Shown here piece by piece: positions 35,151 to 44,659 of a DNA stretch of 64,000 nucleotides. Under the pieces are notes generated by a model. The model saw nothing but the letters and a program-made list of their open reading frames with translations. It ran no database searches and was not told the origin of the DNA. Source of the DNA: Anaeromyxobacter soli (GTDB taxonomy: Bacteria > Myxococcota > Myxococcia > Myxococcales > Anaeromyxobacteraceae); assembly GCF_022808855.1 (NCBI RefSeq), contig NZ_JAKZLF010000004.1, forward strand, positions 124,001-188,000, given 5' to 3'. The position numbers were made by a program, and so were the translations under genes. How positions within the stretch are numbered: position 1 is the first letter of the stretch; every line of letters starts with the position of its first letter.

Positions 35151-36253
35151 AGCTCACGCTCAGCGTCATCAAGGCGGACGTCGGATCGATCGGAGGCCAC
35201 CTCGCGCCCTCGCCCGAGCTCGTCGCCGCCGTGGAGCGCCACGTCCGCGAGGCCGGGAGAGAGCTCCTCCTCGACGTCCACGTCGGCCACACCGGCGACG
35301 ACATCGCGATCCTCATGACCCACCGGAAGGGCACGGGCGACTCCGGCATCCACCGGCTGGCCTGGGATGCGTTCGTGGCGGGCACCGAGGTCGCGCGCGC
35401 GCAGGGGCTCTACGGCGCCGGCCAGGACCTCCTCAAGGACTCGTTCAGCGGGAACGTGCGCGGGATGGGACCCGCCGTCGCCGAGCTGGAGATCGAGGAG
35501 CGCGCCTCGGAGCCGTTCCTCCTCTTCGCCGCCGACAAGACCGACCCCGGAGCGTTCGATCTCCCGCTCTACCTCGCCTTCGCCGACCCGATGAACACCC
35601 CCGGCCTCCTCCTCGCGCCGCGGATGACGAAGGGGTTCCGGTTCGTGGTGATGGACGTGCAGCACACCATGCAGGACCGCGTCATCGAGCTCGACGCCCC
35701 CGAGAACCTCTACGACCTGGCGGTGCTGCTCCGCGACCCGGAGCGGTTCGTCGTCGAGTCGATCTGGTCGCGGGCGAGCGGGGCGCAGGCGGTCGCGGTC
35801 GCGACGTCGCGGCTCCACAACATCGCCGGTAAGTACACGGGCAAGGACGACCCGGTGATGCTCGTCCGCTGCCAGATGGACTTCCCCGCCACGGGCGAGG
35901 TGCTCGCGCCCTTCCACCTCGGCCACCTCGTGGCGGGCGGGATGCGCGGCTCGCACCAGATGCCGCTCATGCCCGTGACGCTCGGATCCCCGGTGAGCTT
36001 CTTCGACGGGCCGCCGATCGTCACCTGCGCGGCGTTCTCGGTCCGCAACGGCAAGCTCGCCGGCCCGGTGGACGCGTTCGCGCATCCGTTCTGGGACGCC
36101 GTGCGCCGCGAGGTGGCGGAGGCCGCCATCCGCATCCGCCGCCAGGGGTTCGTGGGCGCGGCGATGCTGCCGATGTCCGAGCTCGAGTACACGGGGATCG
36201 TCGAGAAGCTCGGGGAGCTGGAGAAGCGCTTCCGCGTCCGGGCGGAGGCGTGA
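35147..36253 (+). CDS. Fructose-1,6-bisphosphate aldolase/phosphatase (archaeal type)
   Basis: 368 residues, near the family norm. Conserved blocks are MKLTLSVIKADVGSIGGH, GHTGDDIAILMTHRKG, LYGAGQDLLKDSFSGNVRGM, ADKTDPGAFDLPLYLAFADP and SRLHNIAGKYTGKDDPVM. These carry the metal ligands and the Lys/Tyr pair used for both reactions. The bifunctional enzyme makes gluconeogenesis one-directional and is found in archaea and some deep or thermophilic bacteria. ATGA overlap with the ATPase stop and TGATG overlap with the Lon-like gene show tight coupling. Confidence 0.93.
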   Translation: MKLTLSVIKADVGSIGGHLAPSPELVAAVERHVREAGRELLLDVHVGHTGDDIAILMTHRKGTGDSGIHRLAWDAFVAGTEVARAQGLYGAGQDLLKDSFSGNVRGMGPAVAELEIEERASEPFLLFAADKTDPGAFDLPLYLAFADPMNTPGLLLAPRMTKGFRFVVMDVQHTMQDRVIELDAPENLYDLAVLLRDPERFVVESIWSRASGAQAVAVATSRLHNIAGKYTGKDDPVMLVRCQMDFPATGEVLAPFHLGHLVAGGMRGSHQMPLMPVTLGSPVSFFDGPPIVTCAAFSVRNGKLAGPVDAFAHPFWDAVRREVAEAAIRIRRQGFVGAAMLPMSELEYTGIVEKLGELEKRFRVRAEA

Positions 36254-38682
36254 TGCCGAACGCCCCCCTGTCCGCGGCGTCCCTCCGGCCGCGCGGCCTC
36301 GCGCGCGAGATGGCGTTCGAGACCACCGCCGAGCTCGAGGATCTGGAGGGACCGCTCGGGCAGGCCCGCGCGACCGAGGCGCTGCGCCTCGCCGTCTCGG
36401 TGGGCGGCGAGGGCTACAACGCCTACGTGATGGGCCCGCCCGGCGCGGGGAAGCGCACGTTCGTGATGCGCATGCTCGGGCGCGCCGCGCTCGACGCGCC
36501 CACCCCCTCGGACTGGTGCTACCTGAACGGCTTCGCCGACCCGCGCCGGCCCCGGCGCGTCGAGCTGCCGCCCGGGCGCGGGCGCGAGCTGCGCGCCGAT
36601 CTGGATCGCCTGGTCGCGGAGCTCCGCGACGCCCTGCCCTCCGCGTTCGAGAGCCGCGACTACCACGCCCGCGTCCAGATCCTCGAGAAGGAGCGGGACG
36701 AGGCGCGAGAGGCGCCGATCGACGAGATCCGGCGGCGCGCCGAGGAGCGCGGCATCGCGCTGCTGCACGGGCCGATCGGGTTCGCGTTCGCGCCCGCGAA
36801 CAAGGGCGAGATAATCGGGCCGGACGCGTTCCAGACCTTGCCCGAGGAGGTGCAGGAGCGCCTGCGGCGCGACATCGGGGAGCTGCAGAACCAGCTCGCC
36901 GAGGTGCTCCGGACGATGCCGGACCTCGAGCGCCGGCACCGCGAGCGCGTGAAGGAGGTGAACGACGACGTGACGGTCCGCGCGGCCGGTGCGCTCCTCC
37001 ACGAGCTCCGGCGCCGCTACGCGGACGTGCCGGCGGTCCTCGAGCACCTCGACGCCGTCCAGGTGGACCTCGTCGAGCGGGTGCACGAGCTGTTCGCGGC
37101 CCTCGACGGCGCGGCCGAGCTCCCGGCCGCCCTGCGCAAGCTCCTCGCGGACACGCCCGTGCTCCGGCGGTACGTCGCGAACCTCCTCGTGGAGCACGCC
37201 GCGCACGGCGGCGCCCCCGTCGTCCACGAGGACCTTTCATCGCTCTCGAACCTCTCGGGGCACGTGGAGCACCACGTGCACATGGGCACGCTCGTCACCG
37301 ACTTCACGCTCGTGCGGGCCGGCGCGCTCCACCGCGCGAACGGCGGCTACCTCGTGCTCGACGCCCGCAAGCTCCTCGTGCAGCCGTTCGCGTGGGACGC
37401 GCTCAAGCGCGCGATCCGGGCGCGCGAGATCCGGATCGACCCGGCAGAGCGGCTGCTCGGCGTGATGGGCACCTCGACGCTCGAGCCCGAGCCGATCCCG
37501 CTGCACGTGAAGATCGTGCTCCTCGGCGATCGCGTGCTCTACCAGCTCCTCTCGCTCCTCGACCCGGAGTTCTCGCAGCTCTTCAAGGTCGAGGTGGACT
37601 TCGAGGACGAGCTCCCCCGCACGCCCGAGCTCGACCGCGACTTCGCGCGGCTCGTCGCGACGATCGGCCGGCGCGAGCGGCTGCCGCCGTTCGACCGCGG
37701 CGCGGTCGAGCGGGTCCTGCAAGAGGCGACGCGCCGCGCGGGCGACTCGACCCGGATCACCGCCGACGCCGGCGCGATCCACGACCTCGTGACCGAGGCG
37801 GCGCACGCCGCAGCCGGCGAGGGTCGCGCCACCGTGACGGCCCGCGACGTGCGCGCCGCGATAGACGCGCAGGAGCGCCGCGCCGGGCGCCTCCGCGATC
37901 GCGTGGACGAGGAGATCCGCCGCGGAACGCTCCTCGTCGAGACCGCCGGCGCGCGCGTCGGGCAGGTGAACGGCCTCTCCGTCATGATGACGGGCCGGCG
38001 CGCCTTCGGTCGCCCGAGCCGGATCACGGCGCGGATGCGCCTCGGGCGGGGCGAGGTGGTGGACATCGAGCGCGAGGTCGAGCTGGGCGGGCCGATCCAC
38101 TCGAAGGGCGTGCTCATCCTGGCGGGATTCCTGGGCGGGCGCTATTGCAGCGCGGCGCCGCTCGCGCTCGCGGCCACGCTCGTGTTCGAGCAGTCGTACG
38201 GAGGCGTCGAGGGCGACAGCGCCTCCTCGGCGGAGCTGTACGCGCTGCTCTCGGCCATCTCGGGCGTCCCGCTGCGCCAGTCGCTCGCGGTCACCGGCTC
38301 CGTGGACCAGATCGGCAACGTCCAGGCGGTCGGGGGCGTCACCGAGAAGGTCGAGGGCTTCTTCGAGGTGTGCCGTGCACGCGGGCTCCGCGGCGACGAG
38401 GGCGTCCTCGTGCCCGCCTCGAACGTGCCGCACCTCGTCCTCCGCGACGAGGTCCTCGCCGCCATCCAGGAGGGAAGCTTCCGGGTGTACCCCGTCGCCA
38501 CGATCGACCAGGGCATCGAGCTCCTCTCGGGCCTGCCGGCCGGCGCCCCGGACGCGAGCGGCGCGTTCCCGCACGATTCGTTCAACGGCCGCGTCGCCGC
38601 CCGGCTCGCCGAGCTCGCGGCCGCGGCGCGCGCATTCGCCGCGGGGGGCGATCGAGACGGCCAGGGCGGCCGCCCCCGCTGA
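36253..38682 (+). CDS. Lon-related ATP-dependent protease (LonB/AAA_32 type)
   Basis: 809 residues. Walker A is MGPPGAGKRT near residue 60. A long helical insert (RDYHARVQILEKERDEAREA) is typical of the AAA_32 Lon-like group. The sensor/arm region holds FDRGAVERVLQEATRRAGD. The C-terminal Lon peptidase has the catalytic dyad: Ser in EGDSASSAELYALLSAIS and Lys in GNVQAVGGVTEKVEGFFE. It should be cytoplasmic. The ATG at 36253 has GGAGG four bases upstream and overlaps the aldolase/phosphatase stop; a GTG one codon earlier is the alternative. Confidence 0.9.
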   Translation: MPNAPLSAASLRPRGLAREMAFETTAELEDLEGPLGQARATEALRLAVSVGGEGYNAYVMGPPGAGKRTFVMRMLGRAALDAPTPSDWCYLNGFADPRRPRRVELPPGRGRELRADLDRLVAELRDALPSAFESRDYHARVQILEKERDEAREAPIDEIRRRAEERGIALLHGPIGFAFAPANKGEIIGPDAFQTLPEEVQERLRRDIGELQNQLAEVLRTMPDLERRHRERVKEVNDDVTVRAAGALLHELRRRYADVPAVLEHLDAVQVDLVERVHELFAALDGAAELPAALRKLLADTPVLRRYVANLLVEHAAHGGAPVVHEDLSSLSNLSGHVEHHVHMGTLVTDFTLVRAGALHRANGGYLVLDARKLLVQPFAWDALKRAIRAREIRIDPAERLLGVMGTSTLEPEPIPLHVKIVLLGDRVLYQLLSLLDPEFSQLFKVEVDFEDELPRTPELDRDFARLVATIGRRERLPPFDRGAVERVLQEATRRAGDSTRITADAGAIHDLVTEAAHAAAGEGRATVTARDVRAAIDAQERRAGRLRDRVDEEIRRGTLLVETAGARVGQVNGLSVMMTGRRAFGRPSRITARMRLGRGEVVDIEREVELGGPIHSKGVLILAGFLGGRYCSAAPLALAATLVFEQSYGGVEGDSASSAELYALLSAISGVPLRQSLAVTGSVDQIGNVQAVGGVTEKVEGFFEVCRARGLRGDEGVLVPASNVPHLVLRDEVLAAIQEGSFRVYPVATIDQGIELLSGLPAGAPDASGAFPHDSFNGRVAARLAELAAAARAFAAGGDRDGQGGRPR

Positions 38683-38853
38683 GCTCCCGGAGCGGCCACG
38701 CGCCGCGCGTTCCGCGACCTGGCGCGGGCCGCCGCGCCCGCGTGTGGCTGCGACGCACCGCCCGATGGCGTGCGCGCGGCCAGACGCCCAGGCTCTTCCG
38801 GAGGTCCGGCGAACGCGCGGACCGCGCGCGGCGCGGGGCCTCGGAGGCTCGCC

Positions 38854-39642
38854 ATGTTCGACAAGGTCACCGGGCGCAGACGGTTCGCGACGCTGGTCGG
38901 CGCCGTCGCGGGTACGGCGGTCCTCGGCGGAGGCGCGAGCGCCGCCGCGGCGGTGAAGCACGCCACGGCCGACGCGCACCGCAAGCTCGCCACGGTCCCC
39001 TGGCCCTACGTCACGCTCGCCCCGGACCGCGTCGCCTCGCGCGCGTTCTCCGCGTACGCGCGGGGCCACTGCATGTTCGGCGCGTTCGACGCGCTCGTGG
39101 GCTCGGTGGCGGACGCGCTGGGCGATCCCTACGCGAGCTTCCCGTTCGACGTCATGAAGTACGGCGCCGGCGGGGTGAACGGCTGGGCGACGATCTGCGG
39201 CGCGCTGAACGGATCGGCGGCCGCGTTCGAGCTGCTCTCGAAGGAGCCGGGCCCGCTCGTGGACGCCCTGTTCGCCTGGTACGAGCGCGAGCCGCTGCCC
39301 GATCTCGTGCTCACGGCCGCTGCGCATCCGAACGTGCAGTCCATCGCGGGCTCGCCGCTCTGCCACACCTCCGTGTCCCGATGGTGCGAGGCCTCAGGGA
39401 AGAGGTCGTTCAGCGACGAGCGGAAGGAGCGTTGCGGGATCCTGACCGCGAGCGTCGCGCGCCGCGCGGCGGAGCTGCTCAACGCGCAGGCGGCGAAGCG
39501 ACCGCTGCCGGTGACCTCCGCCGCCGCGGGCGCGGGCTGCGCCAGGTGTCACGAGAAGGACGGCTCCCTCGAGGACACCCGCTCGAAGATGGACTGCGAG
39601 GGGTGTCACTTCCACCTCGGCGGGGAGCACCCGGCGCTCTGA
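38854..39642 (+). CDS. Split-Soret-type cytochrome c (C_GCAxxG_C_C-like)
   Basis: 262 residues with a Tat-like signal (GRRRFATLVGAVAG, Arg-Arg then hydrophobic core). There are two CxxCH haem motifs near the C-terminus, GCARCHEKDG and CEGCHFHLGG. Upstream Cys-rich elements (ARGHCMFGAFDAL, TICGALNGSAAAF, SPLCHTSVSRWCEASG) fit the split-Soret cytochrome/C-GCAxxG-C-C layout, which also binds a metal cluster. Periplasmic electron transfer is inferred. GGAGG precedes the ATG at eight bases. The hydrogenase-maturation-type gene follows 86 bases later. Confidence 0.75.
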   Translation: MFDKVTGRRRFATLVGAVAGTAVLGGGASAAAAVKHATADAHRKLATVPWPYVTLAPDRVASRAFSAYARGHCMFGAFDALVGSVADALGDPYASFPFDVMKYGAGGVNGWATICGALNGSAAAFELLSKEPGPLVDALFAWYEREPLPDLVLTAAAHPNVQSIAGSPLCHTSVSRWCEASGKRSFSDERKERCGILTASVARRAAELLNAQAAKRPLPVTSAAAGAGCARCHEKDGSLEDTRSKMDCEGCHFHLGGEHPAL

Positions 39643-39728
39643 CGCTCCCCCGCCTGCGCCCCCCGACCGACGGACGCGACGGGTCCGGGGGAGACGTGCT
39701 AGACCTCGTCGCTCCTGGAGAGGGTGCC

Positions 39729-40163
39729 GTGAGGATCCTGGCCTTCGCGATGGGACACGCGATCCGCGCCGACGACGGCGCCGGGCTCGCCGTTGCGCAC
39801 GGGCTCGACGCGCTCGTGCCCGGCCTCGAGGTGCTCGAGGTGCCGGAGCTCCGCCCCGAGCACGCGGAGGCCGTCGCGACGGTCGACGGCGTGCTCTTCC
39901 TCGACGCGTCCGTGGCCGGCACGCCGGGCGACGTGCGCGCCGCCCGGCTCGTCCCGCGACCCGCCCGGGAGGCGATTCTCCACTCCCTCACGCCGGAGGA
40001 GATCCTGGGCCTCGCCCGCGCGCTCTTCGGCCACGCGCCGCCCGGCGCGCTCGTCACCATCGCCGGCCGGGACTTCGCGTTCGGCGAGGCGCTGTCGCCC
40101 GAGGTGGAGGCCGCCCTGCCGCTCGCGCGCGAGAAGGCGCGCGAGATGGCCGCCGGGTTCTAG
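39729..40163 (+). CDS. Hydrogenase maturation protease-like protein (HycI/HoxM fold)
   Basis: 144 residues from GTG 39729 with GGAGAGGG upstream. The N-terminal ILAFAMGHAIRADDGAGLAVAHGL follows the GN-x-DDG pattern of the endopeptidases that trim NiFe-hydrogenase large subunits, with His for Asn at the second position. The second conserved acid lies in VLFLDASVAGTPG. No hydrogenase large subunit lies in this window, so either it acts on one elsewhere or it has another client. It is convergent with the phosphoesterase at 40168, only 4 bases away. Confidence 0.75.
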   Translation: MRILAFAMGHAIRADDGAGLAVAHGLDALVPGLEVLEVPELRPEHAEAVATVDGVLFLDASVAGTPGDVRAARLVPRPAREAILHSLTPEEILGLARALFGHAPPGALVTIAGRDFAFGEALSPEVEAALPLAREKAREMAAGF

Positions 40164-40167
40164 GCGC

Positions 40168-41031
40168 TCACGTGAGCTGCGCATCCGCTGGCGCCGGGAG
40201 CGGCGCGGGCGTCTCGATGGCGCGGCCGTCCGCGGCGCGCCAGCCGTCGTCGCGGCGCTCGAACACGCGCCGCTGGACCGAACGGAAGGCGGCGCCGTCG
40301 AAGCTCCGCACCGACAGGACGATCCGCGGGCCGTCCACCTCGAGCCAGTTGTAGGAGTTGGGCTCGTCGCGCAGGCGGACCGAGGTGGCGGTCCCGGCGT
40401 GGAACGCGAGGATGGACCGCGCGAGCCGCTCCACGGGGTGCTCGACCTCGCCGTTCGCGAGCCGGTGCAGGTGACCGGTGAGGAGGACCTCGAGGTGGCA
40501 CTCCGCGAGGGCGCGGAGCGCCCGGCCGCTCCGGCCGGCGACGCGCAGGCGCGGGCGGTCCGCCGTCGGGGCGAACGGGTGATGGGCCACGAGCACGTGC
40601 ATCCGACCTGCGCCCTCCCCGCAGAAGCGGCGGCGGAGGTCCTCGATCTGCGCGACCGAGATCCGCCCCTCCTTCCACGTGAGCGACCGCGCCGTGGAGA
40701 CCCCCGCCACGTAGAGCTCGTCGTCGGCGTACACCGGCGAGAGGTCCGGAGTGACGATGCGCGTGTACCGGCCGAGGGGCGAGAGGAAGCGGCGCGCGAC
40801 GTCGTAGAGCGGCACGTCGTGATTCCCGGGCACCACCACCCGCGGCGCGGGGATCCGGTCGAGGAAGGCGCGCGCGGCCCGGAACTGGCCGGAGCGCGCG
40901 CGCTGGGTGAGGTCGCCGCTCACCGCGACGACCGTCGGGCGGAGCTCGGCGAGATCGGCGACGAGCGCCTCTACGACGCGCGCCTCCTCGCGCCCGAAGT
41001 GGAGGTCGGAGAGGTGGGCGATCGTCTTCAC
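40168..41031 (-). CDS. Calcineurin-like metallophosphoesterase
   Basis: 287 residues from GTG 41031. Metal-site motifs are in order: IAHLSDLHFG, VAVSGDLTQRA, VVVPGNHDVPL, VLVAHHPFAP and VLLTGHLHRL. It resembles the Icc/CpdA group of phosphodiesterases. The substrate is not evident. Its start overlaps the diacylglycerol kinase stop by 4 bases (GTGA), so the two are coupled and may act in one lipid or nucleotide signalling route (inference). Confidence 0.88.
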   Translation of the reverse strand: MKTIAHLSDLHFGREEARVVEALVADLAELRPTVVAVSGDLTQRARSGQFRAARAFLDRIPAPRVVVPGNHDVPLYDVARRFLSPLGRYTRIVTPDLSPVYADDELYVAGVSTARSLTWKEGRISVAQIEDLRRRFCGEGAGRMHVLVAHHPFAPTADRPRLRVAGRSGRALRALAECHLEVLLTGHLHRLANGEVEHPVERLARSILAFHAGTATSVRLRDEPNSYNWLEVDGPRIVLSVRSFDGAAFRSVQRRVFERRDDGWRAADGRAIETPAPLPAPADAQLT

Positions 41032-42032
41032 GGAGCGAGGACAGTGAGCGCGCCGGGCCGGATGCGGTAGCGGATGGGCGGCCGCTGCGAGATCACCTCG
41101 CCGTCCACCGAGACGGCGAGCCGCCGGTGGTGCGACTCGATCGCGACGCTCGCGACCTCGAGCGCCTCGACGTCGCGCCCCGGATCGACCCGGCCCACGA
41201 GGGCGCGAGCGCCGAGCCGGAGCAGGCCGAGGCGAGTGGGCGCGGTCGCCACGTACACGCCGAGCGTCCCCCGATCGAGCGCGGCGCGCCGCTGCGTCGC
41301 GACGAGCGCCGTGTCGTAGCGGTTGTTGCCGACGAAGACGAACGTCGTGCGGCGCGGGCCCGCGCCGCCGTCCCACCGGATGCGCACGGACAGGGGGCGC
41401 AGCCTCACGAGCACGCGCAGCGCCGCCCACGCCATCGCCAGCCACTTGCCGATCCACTTCCCGAGGCGGCGCCGCGTGCGCTCGCGCTCGCGGACGGCGT
41501 GCGGGTAGATCCCGATCGACGAGTTGTTCACGAAGACCCGCCCGTTCACCTCGGCGACGTCCACGCGCCGCTGCGCGCCCGACGCGATCACCCGCGCGGC
41601 CTCCTCGAGGTCCGCCGGGAGCCCGAGATCCTTGGCGAAGTGGTTCAGGGTGCCGAGCGGCAGGACTCCGAGCGGCTTCGGCGTACCGGCGAGCCCGCCC
41701 GCCACCGCGCTCACGGTGCCGTCCCCGCCCGCGGCCACCACCGCATCCACCTCTGCGTCGCTGGCGGCGGCACGGGCGGTCGCGCCGATGTCGCCCTCCG
41801 CCGCGACGACCCGTGCGTCGACGCCCGCGGCGGCGAGGGCCGCGCGCACCCGGCCGGCCACGTCCTCCGTCCCGGCGCCTCCGGCGCGCGCGTTGAGGAT
41901 GACGAGGCAGCGACGCGCCGGCGAGCGGGCCGCCGCCAGCCCCGCGGGCGCTCGCACCCCCGCGCCGGGCACCTGTGCTCTGGACGTCACGATCAAAGCT
42001 AGCGCGTCACGCGCCGCGAGGCGGGCCGCCAC
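41028..42032 (-). CDS. Diacylglycerol/lipid kinase family protein
   Basis: 334 residues as drawn. The DAGK catalytic domain starts at CLVILNARAGGAG. The ATP-site motif is VAAGGDGTVSAVAGG, followed by LGVLPLGTLNHFAKDLGLP, as in bacterial lipid kinases such as YegS. The C-terminal lobe holds VSVDGEVI. The start is unsure: GTG 42032 is the longest, GTG 41990 would trim 14 residues, and neither has a clear ribosome site. It lies 18 bases from the TolC-type gene reading the same way. Confidence 0.85.
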   Translation of the reverse strand: MAARLAARDALALIVTSRAQVPGAGVRAPAGLAAARSPARRCLVILNARAGGAGTEDVAGRVRAALAAAGVDARVVAAEGDIGATARAAASDAEVDAVVAAGGDGTVSAVAGGLAGTPKPLGVLPLGTLNHFAKDLGLPADLEEAARVIASGAQRRVDVAEVNGRVFVNNSSIGIYPHAVRERERTRRRLGKWIGKWLAMAWAALRVLVRLRPLSVRIRWDGGAGPRRTTFVFVGNNRYDTALVATQRRAALDRGTLGVYVATAPTRLGLLRLGARALVGRVDPGRDVEALEVASVAIESHHRRLAVSVDGEVISQRPPIRYRIRPGALTVLAP

Positions 42033-42050
42033 GGGCGCCGACCCGCGCCG

Positions 42051-43433
42051 TCAGCGCACGGCGCGCCCGAGCGCGAGCAGGAGCTGCGCGCGCGCGCTGG
42101 AGACCGACTGCTCGGCCTGGACTCGCTGCGCCGCCGCGGAGGTCGCAGCCACCTGCGCGTCGCCGAGCTCGATGATGCTCCCCGCGCCGGCCTGGTAGCG
42201 TCCCTCGGCGAGCCTGAGTCGCTCGCGCGCGTTCACGAGCGCCTCGCCGGCCGCGTCGAGGGCGGCGCGCGCCGCCTGCACCGCCGCGCGCGCCTGCTCG
42301 ACCTCGACGCGGACCTGCTGGCGGAGCGCGTCGGTCTGCGCCTCGGTCGCGGCCAGGTTCGCCTCGGCCTCGCGCGTCTGCGCCCGGGTGAGGCCCCCCT
42401 GGAAGATGGACCACCCGAGCGTCACGGTGGCGTTCCAGCCCCGGTCGAGCTCGTTGACCGCGGGCCCCACGCCGGTCACGGCGGCGCCCGCGGACAGCGT
42501 GGGGAGCCAGCCGGCCCGCGCCGCATCGCGCGACAGCACGTCCGAGCGCGCCTGGCTCCCCAGGGCCGCGAGCTCCGGCCGCGCCGCGAGCGCCTCGGCG
42601 AGCAGTGGATCGACGGGCCCCTCCTCACCGGGCACGGGCGAAAGCGCGCCGTCGCCGAGGTCGAAGTCGGCGGCGCGATCGACCCCCATCGCCTGGACGA
42701 GCTGCGCTCGGGTCACGACGTAGTCGTTCCCGGCGCGGATGAGCGCCACCTGGGCGTTGGCGCGATCCGCGCGGGCCTGGGCGAGGTCGATCGCCGGGCG
42801 TGTGCCGACCTCGACGAACGCCTCCACCTGCCGGAGGTGAGCCTCCTGGTTGGCGAGCGAGTCCTGGGAGACCTGGACCAGATCGCGGGCGGCTCGCGCG
42901 GCGAACCAGGCGGTCCGGACCTGCGCCACGATCTGCTGCTCCGTCGCGCGCGCCGTCGCCCGCTGCGCCTCGGCGCTCGCCCCCGCGGATCGCCAGCGCT
43001 CGAGCTGCTGCACGTCGACGAGCGCCTGGCGAGCGGAGGCGCCGGCGCTCCAGGTCGTCGTGCTCGTCGAGAGGCCCAGCCCGCTCGTCGAGGAGGTGCC
43101 GCCGACGGCCGAGCGCGTGCTGCCGCCGCGCCGCCCGACCTGCCCCTCGAGATCGACCTGCGGCAGGAGCGGCGCGCGCGCCTGATCCGTGCGCGCGCCG
43201 GCGGCCTCCGTCGTGGCCAGCGCCTGCCGCAGCCGCGGCTGGTGCTCGAGCGCGGCGCGCACCGCTCCGTCGAGCGAGATCACGTCGCGCGGCGCCGCTG
43301 CCGCGCCGGGAGCGCCGGATGGCGCCTGGGCGGGGGCCGCCTGCGCCTCGAGGGGCGCCTCCTGAGCGCTCGCAGGAGGAGCCAGGGTGGCCGCGACGAG
43401 CGCGAGGAGCGGGGCGAGGGCGGCGGGTCTCAT
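42051..43433 (-). CDS. TolC-family outer membrane efflux protein
   Basis: 460 residues with a Sec signal ([16 protein letters not shown]). Two OEP repeats of long helices are visible ([39 protein letters not shown] and, in the second half, [30 protein letters not shown]; quoted in parts). It would form the trimeric outer-membrane duct for the adaptor and ABC parts encoded upstream. The ATG at 43433 overlaps the permease stop (ATGA). Confidence 0.9.
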   Translation of the reverse strand: MRPAALAPLLALVAATLAPPASAQEAPLEAQAAPAQAPSGAPGAAAAPRDVISLDGAVRAALEHQPRLRQALATTEAAGARTDQARAPLLPQVDLEGQVGRRGGSTRSAVGGTSSTSGLGLSTSTTTWSAGASARQALVDVQQLERWRSAGASAEAQRATARATEQQIVAQVRTAWFAARAARDLVQVSQDSLANQEAHLRQVEAFVEVGTRPAIDLAQARADRANAQVALIRAGNDYVVTRAQLVQAMGVDRAADFDLGDGALSPVPGEEGPVDPLLAEALAARPELAALGSQARSDVLSRDAARAGWLPTLSAGAAVTGVGPAVNELDRGWNATVTLGWSIFQGGLTRAQTREAEANLAATEAQTDALRQQVRVEVEQARAAVQAARAALDAAGEALVNARERLRLAEGRYQAGAGSIIELGDAQVAATSAAAQRVQAEQSVSSARAQLLLALGRAVR

Positions 43434-44659
43434 TCGAACCTCAGCGCCTGGATGGGATCGAGCCGCGACGCGCGGAACGCCGGATAGAGCCCGAACCCGA
43501 CGCCGACGAGCCCGCTGAACGCCACCGCCACGACCACGATGTCGGCGCGGAAGAGCACCGGCCAGCCGAAGCTGACCGCGAGCCGCCACGCCACGACGAG
43601 CCCCAGCACGACGCCGATGACGCCGCCGGCGATGGACAGCGTGAGCGCCTCGGCGAGGAACTGCAGGAGGATGTCGCGGGCGCGCGCGCCGACCGCCATC
43701 CGCACGCCGATCTCGCGTGTCCGCTCGGTGACCGACACGAGCATGATGTTCATGATCCCGATCCCGCCGACGAGGAGCGACACCGCCGCGATCGCCGCGA
43801 GGAGCGTCGTGAGCGTGCGCGCCCCCTCCTGCTGCGCGCTCGCCGCCTCCGCGAGGTTGCGGATGGAGAAGTCGTCGTCCGCCCCGGGCTGCAGGCGGTG
43901 ACGGTCGCGCAGCAGCGCCCGGATCTGGGACTCCGCGCGCACCGTGTCGGCCTGGCTCGCCGCGCCGATGAACACCACCCCCGAGACGACGTTCTTGAGC
44001 CCGCCCTGGATCTTCGCCTGGTAGGTGGAGGACGGCAGGAACACCGCGTCGTCGAGGTCCTGCCCGCCCGCCGACTGCCCCTTCGCCTCGAGCACCCCGA
44101 CCACCTGGAACGGAACGTTCTTCACGCGGACCTGCTGGCCGACCGGATCGGCCCCCGGCCCGAACAGCCGGTCGGCGACGGTCTTCCCGAGCACGAGCAC
44201 CTTGGTGCCCGCGTCGACGTCCGAGGCGGTGAAGAGCTGCCCGCGCACGGCCGACCAGTTCCGGATGACGAAGTAGTCCGGGGTCGTGCCGTTCACGGCG
44301 GTGGTCCAGTTGAGGTCCTCGGAGATGACGGAGGCGACGGAGCGGAGGATGGGCGCCGCCCCGCGCACCGCCGGGACCTCGGTCTGGATCGCGCGGACGT
44401 CGTCCCAGGTGATCGTGGGCAGGCTGCCGAACCCGCCGAACGCGCCGCCGGAGGTCGAGGCGCCCGGGAGGATGATGAGCATGTTCGAGCCCATCGCCTC
44501 GAAGGTCTTCTGCACCCGCGCGTTCGCGCCGTCGCCGATGGCGACCATCGCGATGACCGCGGACACGCCGATGACCACGCCGAGCGTGGTCAGGAACGAG
44601 CGCATCTTCGAGCGCCGCAGCGCCCGCAGCGCGACCCGGATCGTCTGCAGGAGGTTCAC
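43430..44659 (-). CDS. MacB/FtsX-type ABC transporter permease
   Basis: 409 residues from GTG. The N-terminal [20 protein letters not shown] is the first helix, then a large periplasmic domain (about residues 50-290, with the MacB motif [13 protein letters not shown]). Three C-terminal helices follow, with [25 protein letters not shown], the FtsX signature (fragment quoted in part). As in MacB, it drives mechanotransmission rather than direct transport. In this operon permease and ATPase are separate proteins. The start overlaps the ATPase stop. Confidence 0.9.
   Translation of the reverse strand: MNLLQTIRVALRALRRSKMRSFLTTLGVVIGVSAVIAMVAIGDGANARVQKTFEAMGSNMLIILPGASTSGGAFGGFGSLPTITWDDVRAIQTEVPAVRGAAPILRSVASVISEDLNWTTAVNGTTPDYFVIRNWSAVRGQLFTASDVDAGTKVLVLGKTVADRLFGPGADPVGQQVRVKNVPFQVVGVLEAKGQSAGGQDLDDAVFLPSSTYQAKIQGGLKNVVSGVVFIGAASQADTVRAESQIRALLRDRHRLQPGADDDFSIRNLAEAASAQQEGARTLTTLLAAIAAVSLLVGGIGIMNIMLVSVTERTREIGVRMAVGARARDILLQFLAEALTLSIAGGVIGVVLGLVVAWRLAVSFGWPVLFRADIVVVAVAFSGLVGVGFGLYPAFRASRLDPIQALRFE

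Noticed and set aside
36516-39600. Long rightward frame overlapping the Lon-like and cytochrome genes
   Set aside because: Noise in another frame; only its end from 39729 (maturation protease) is coding.
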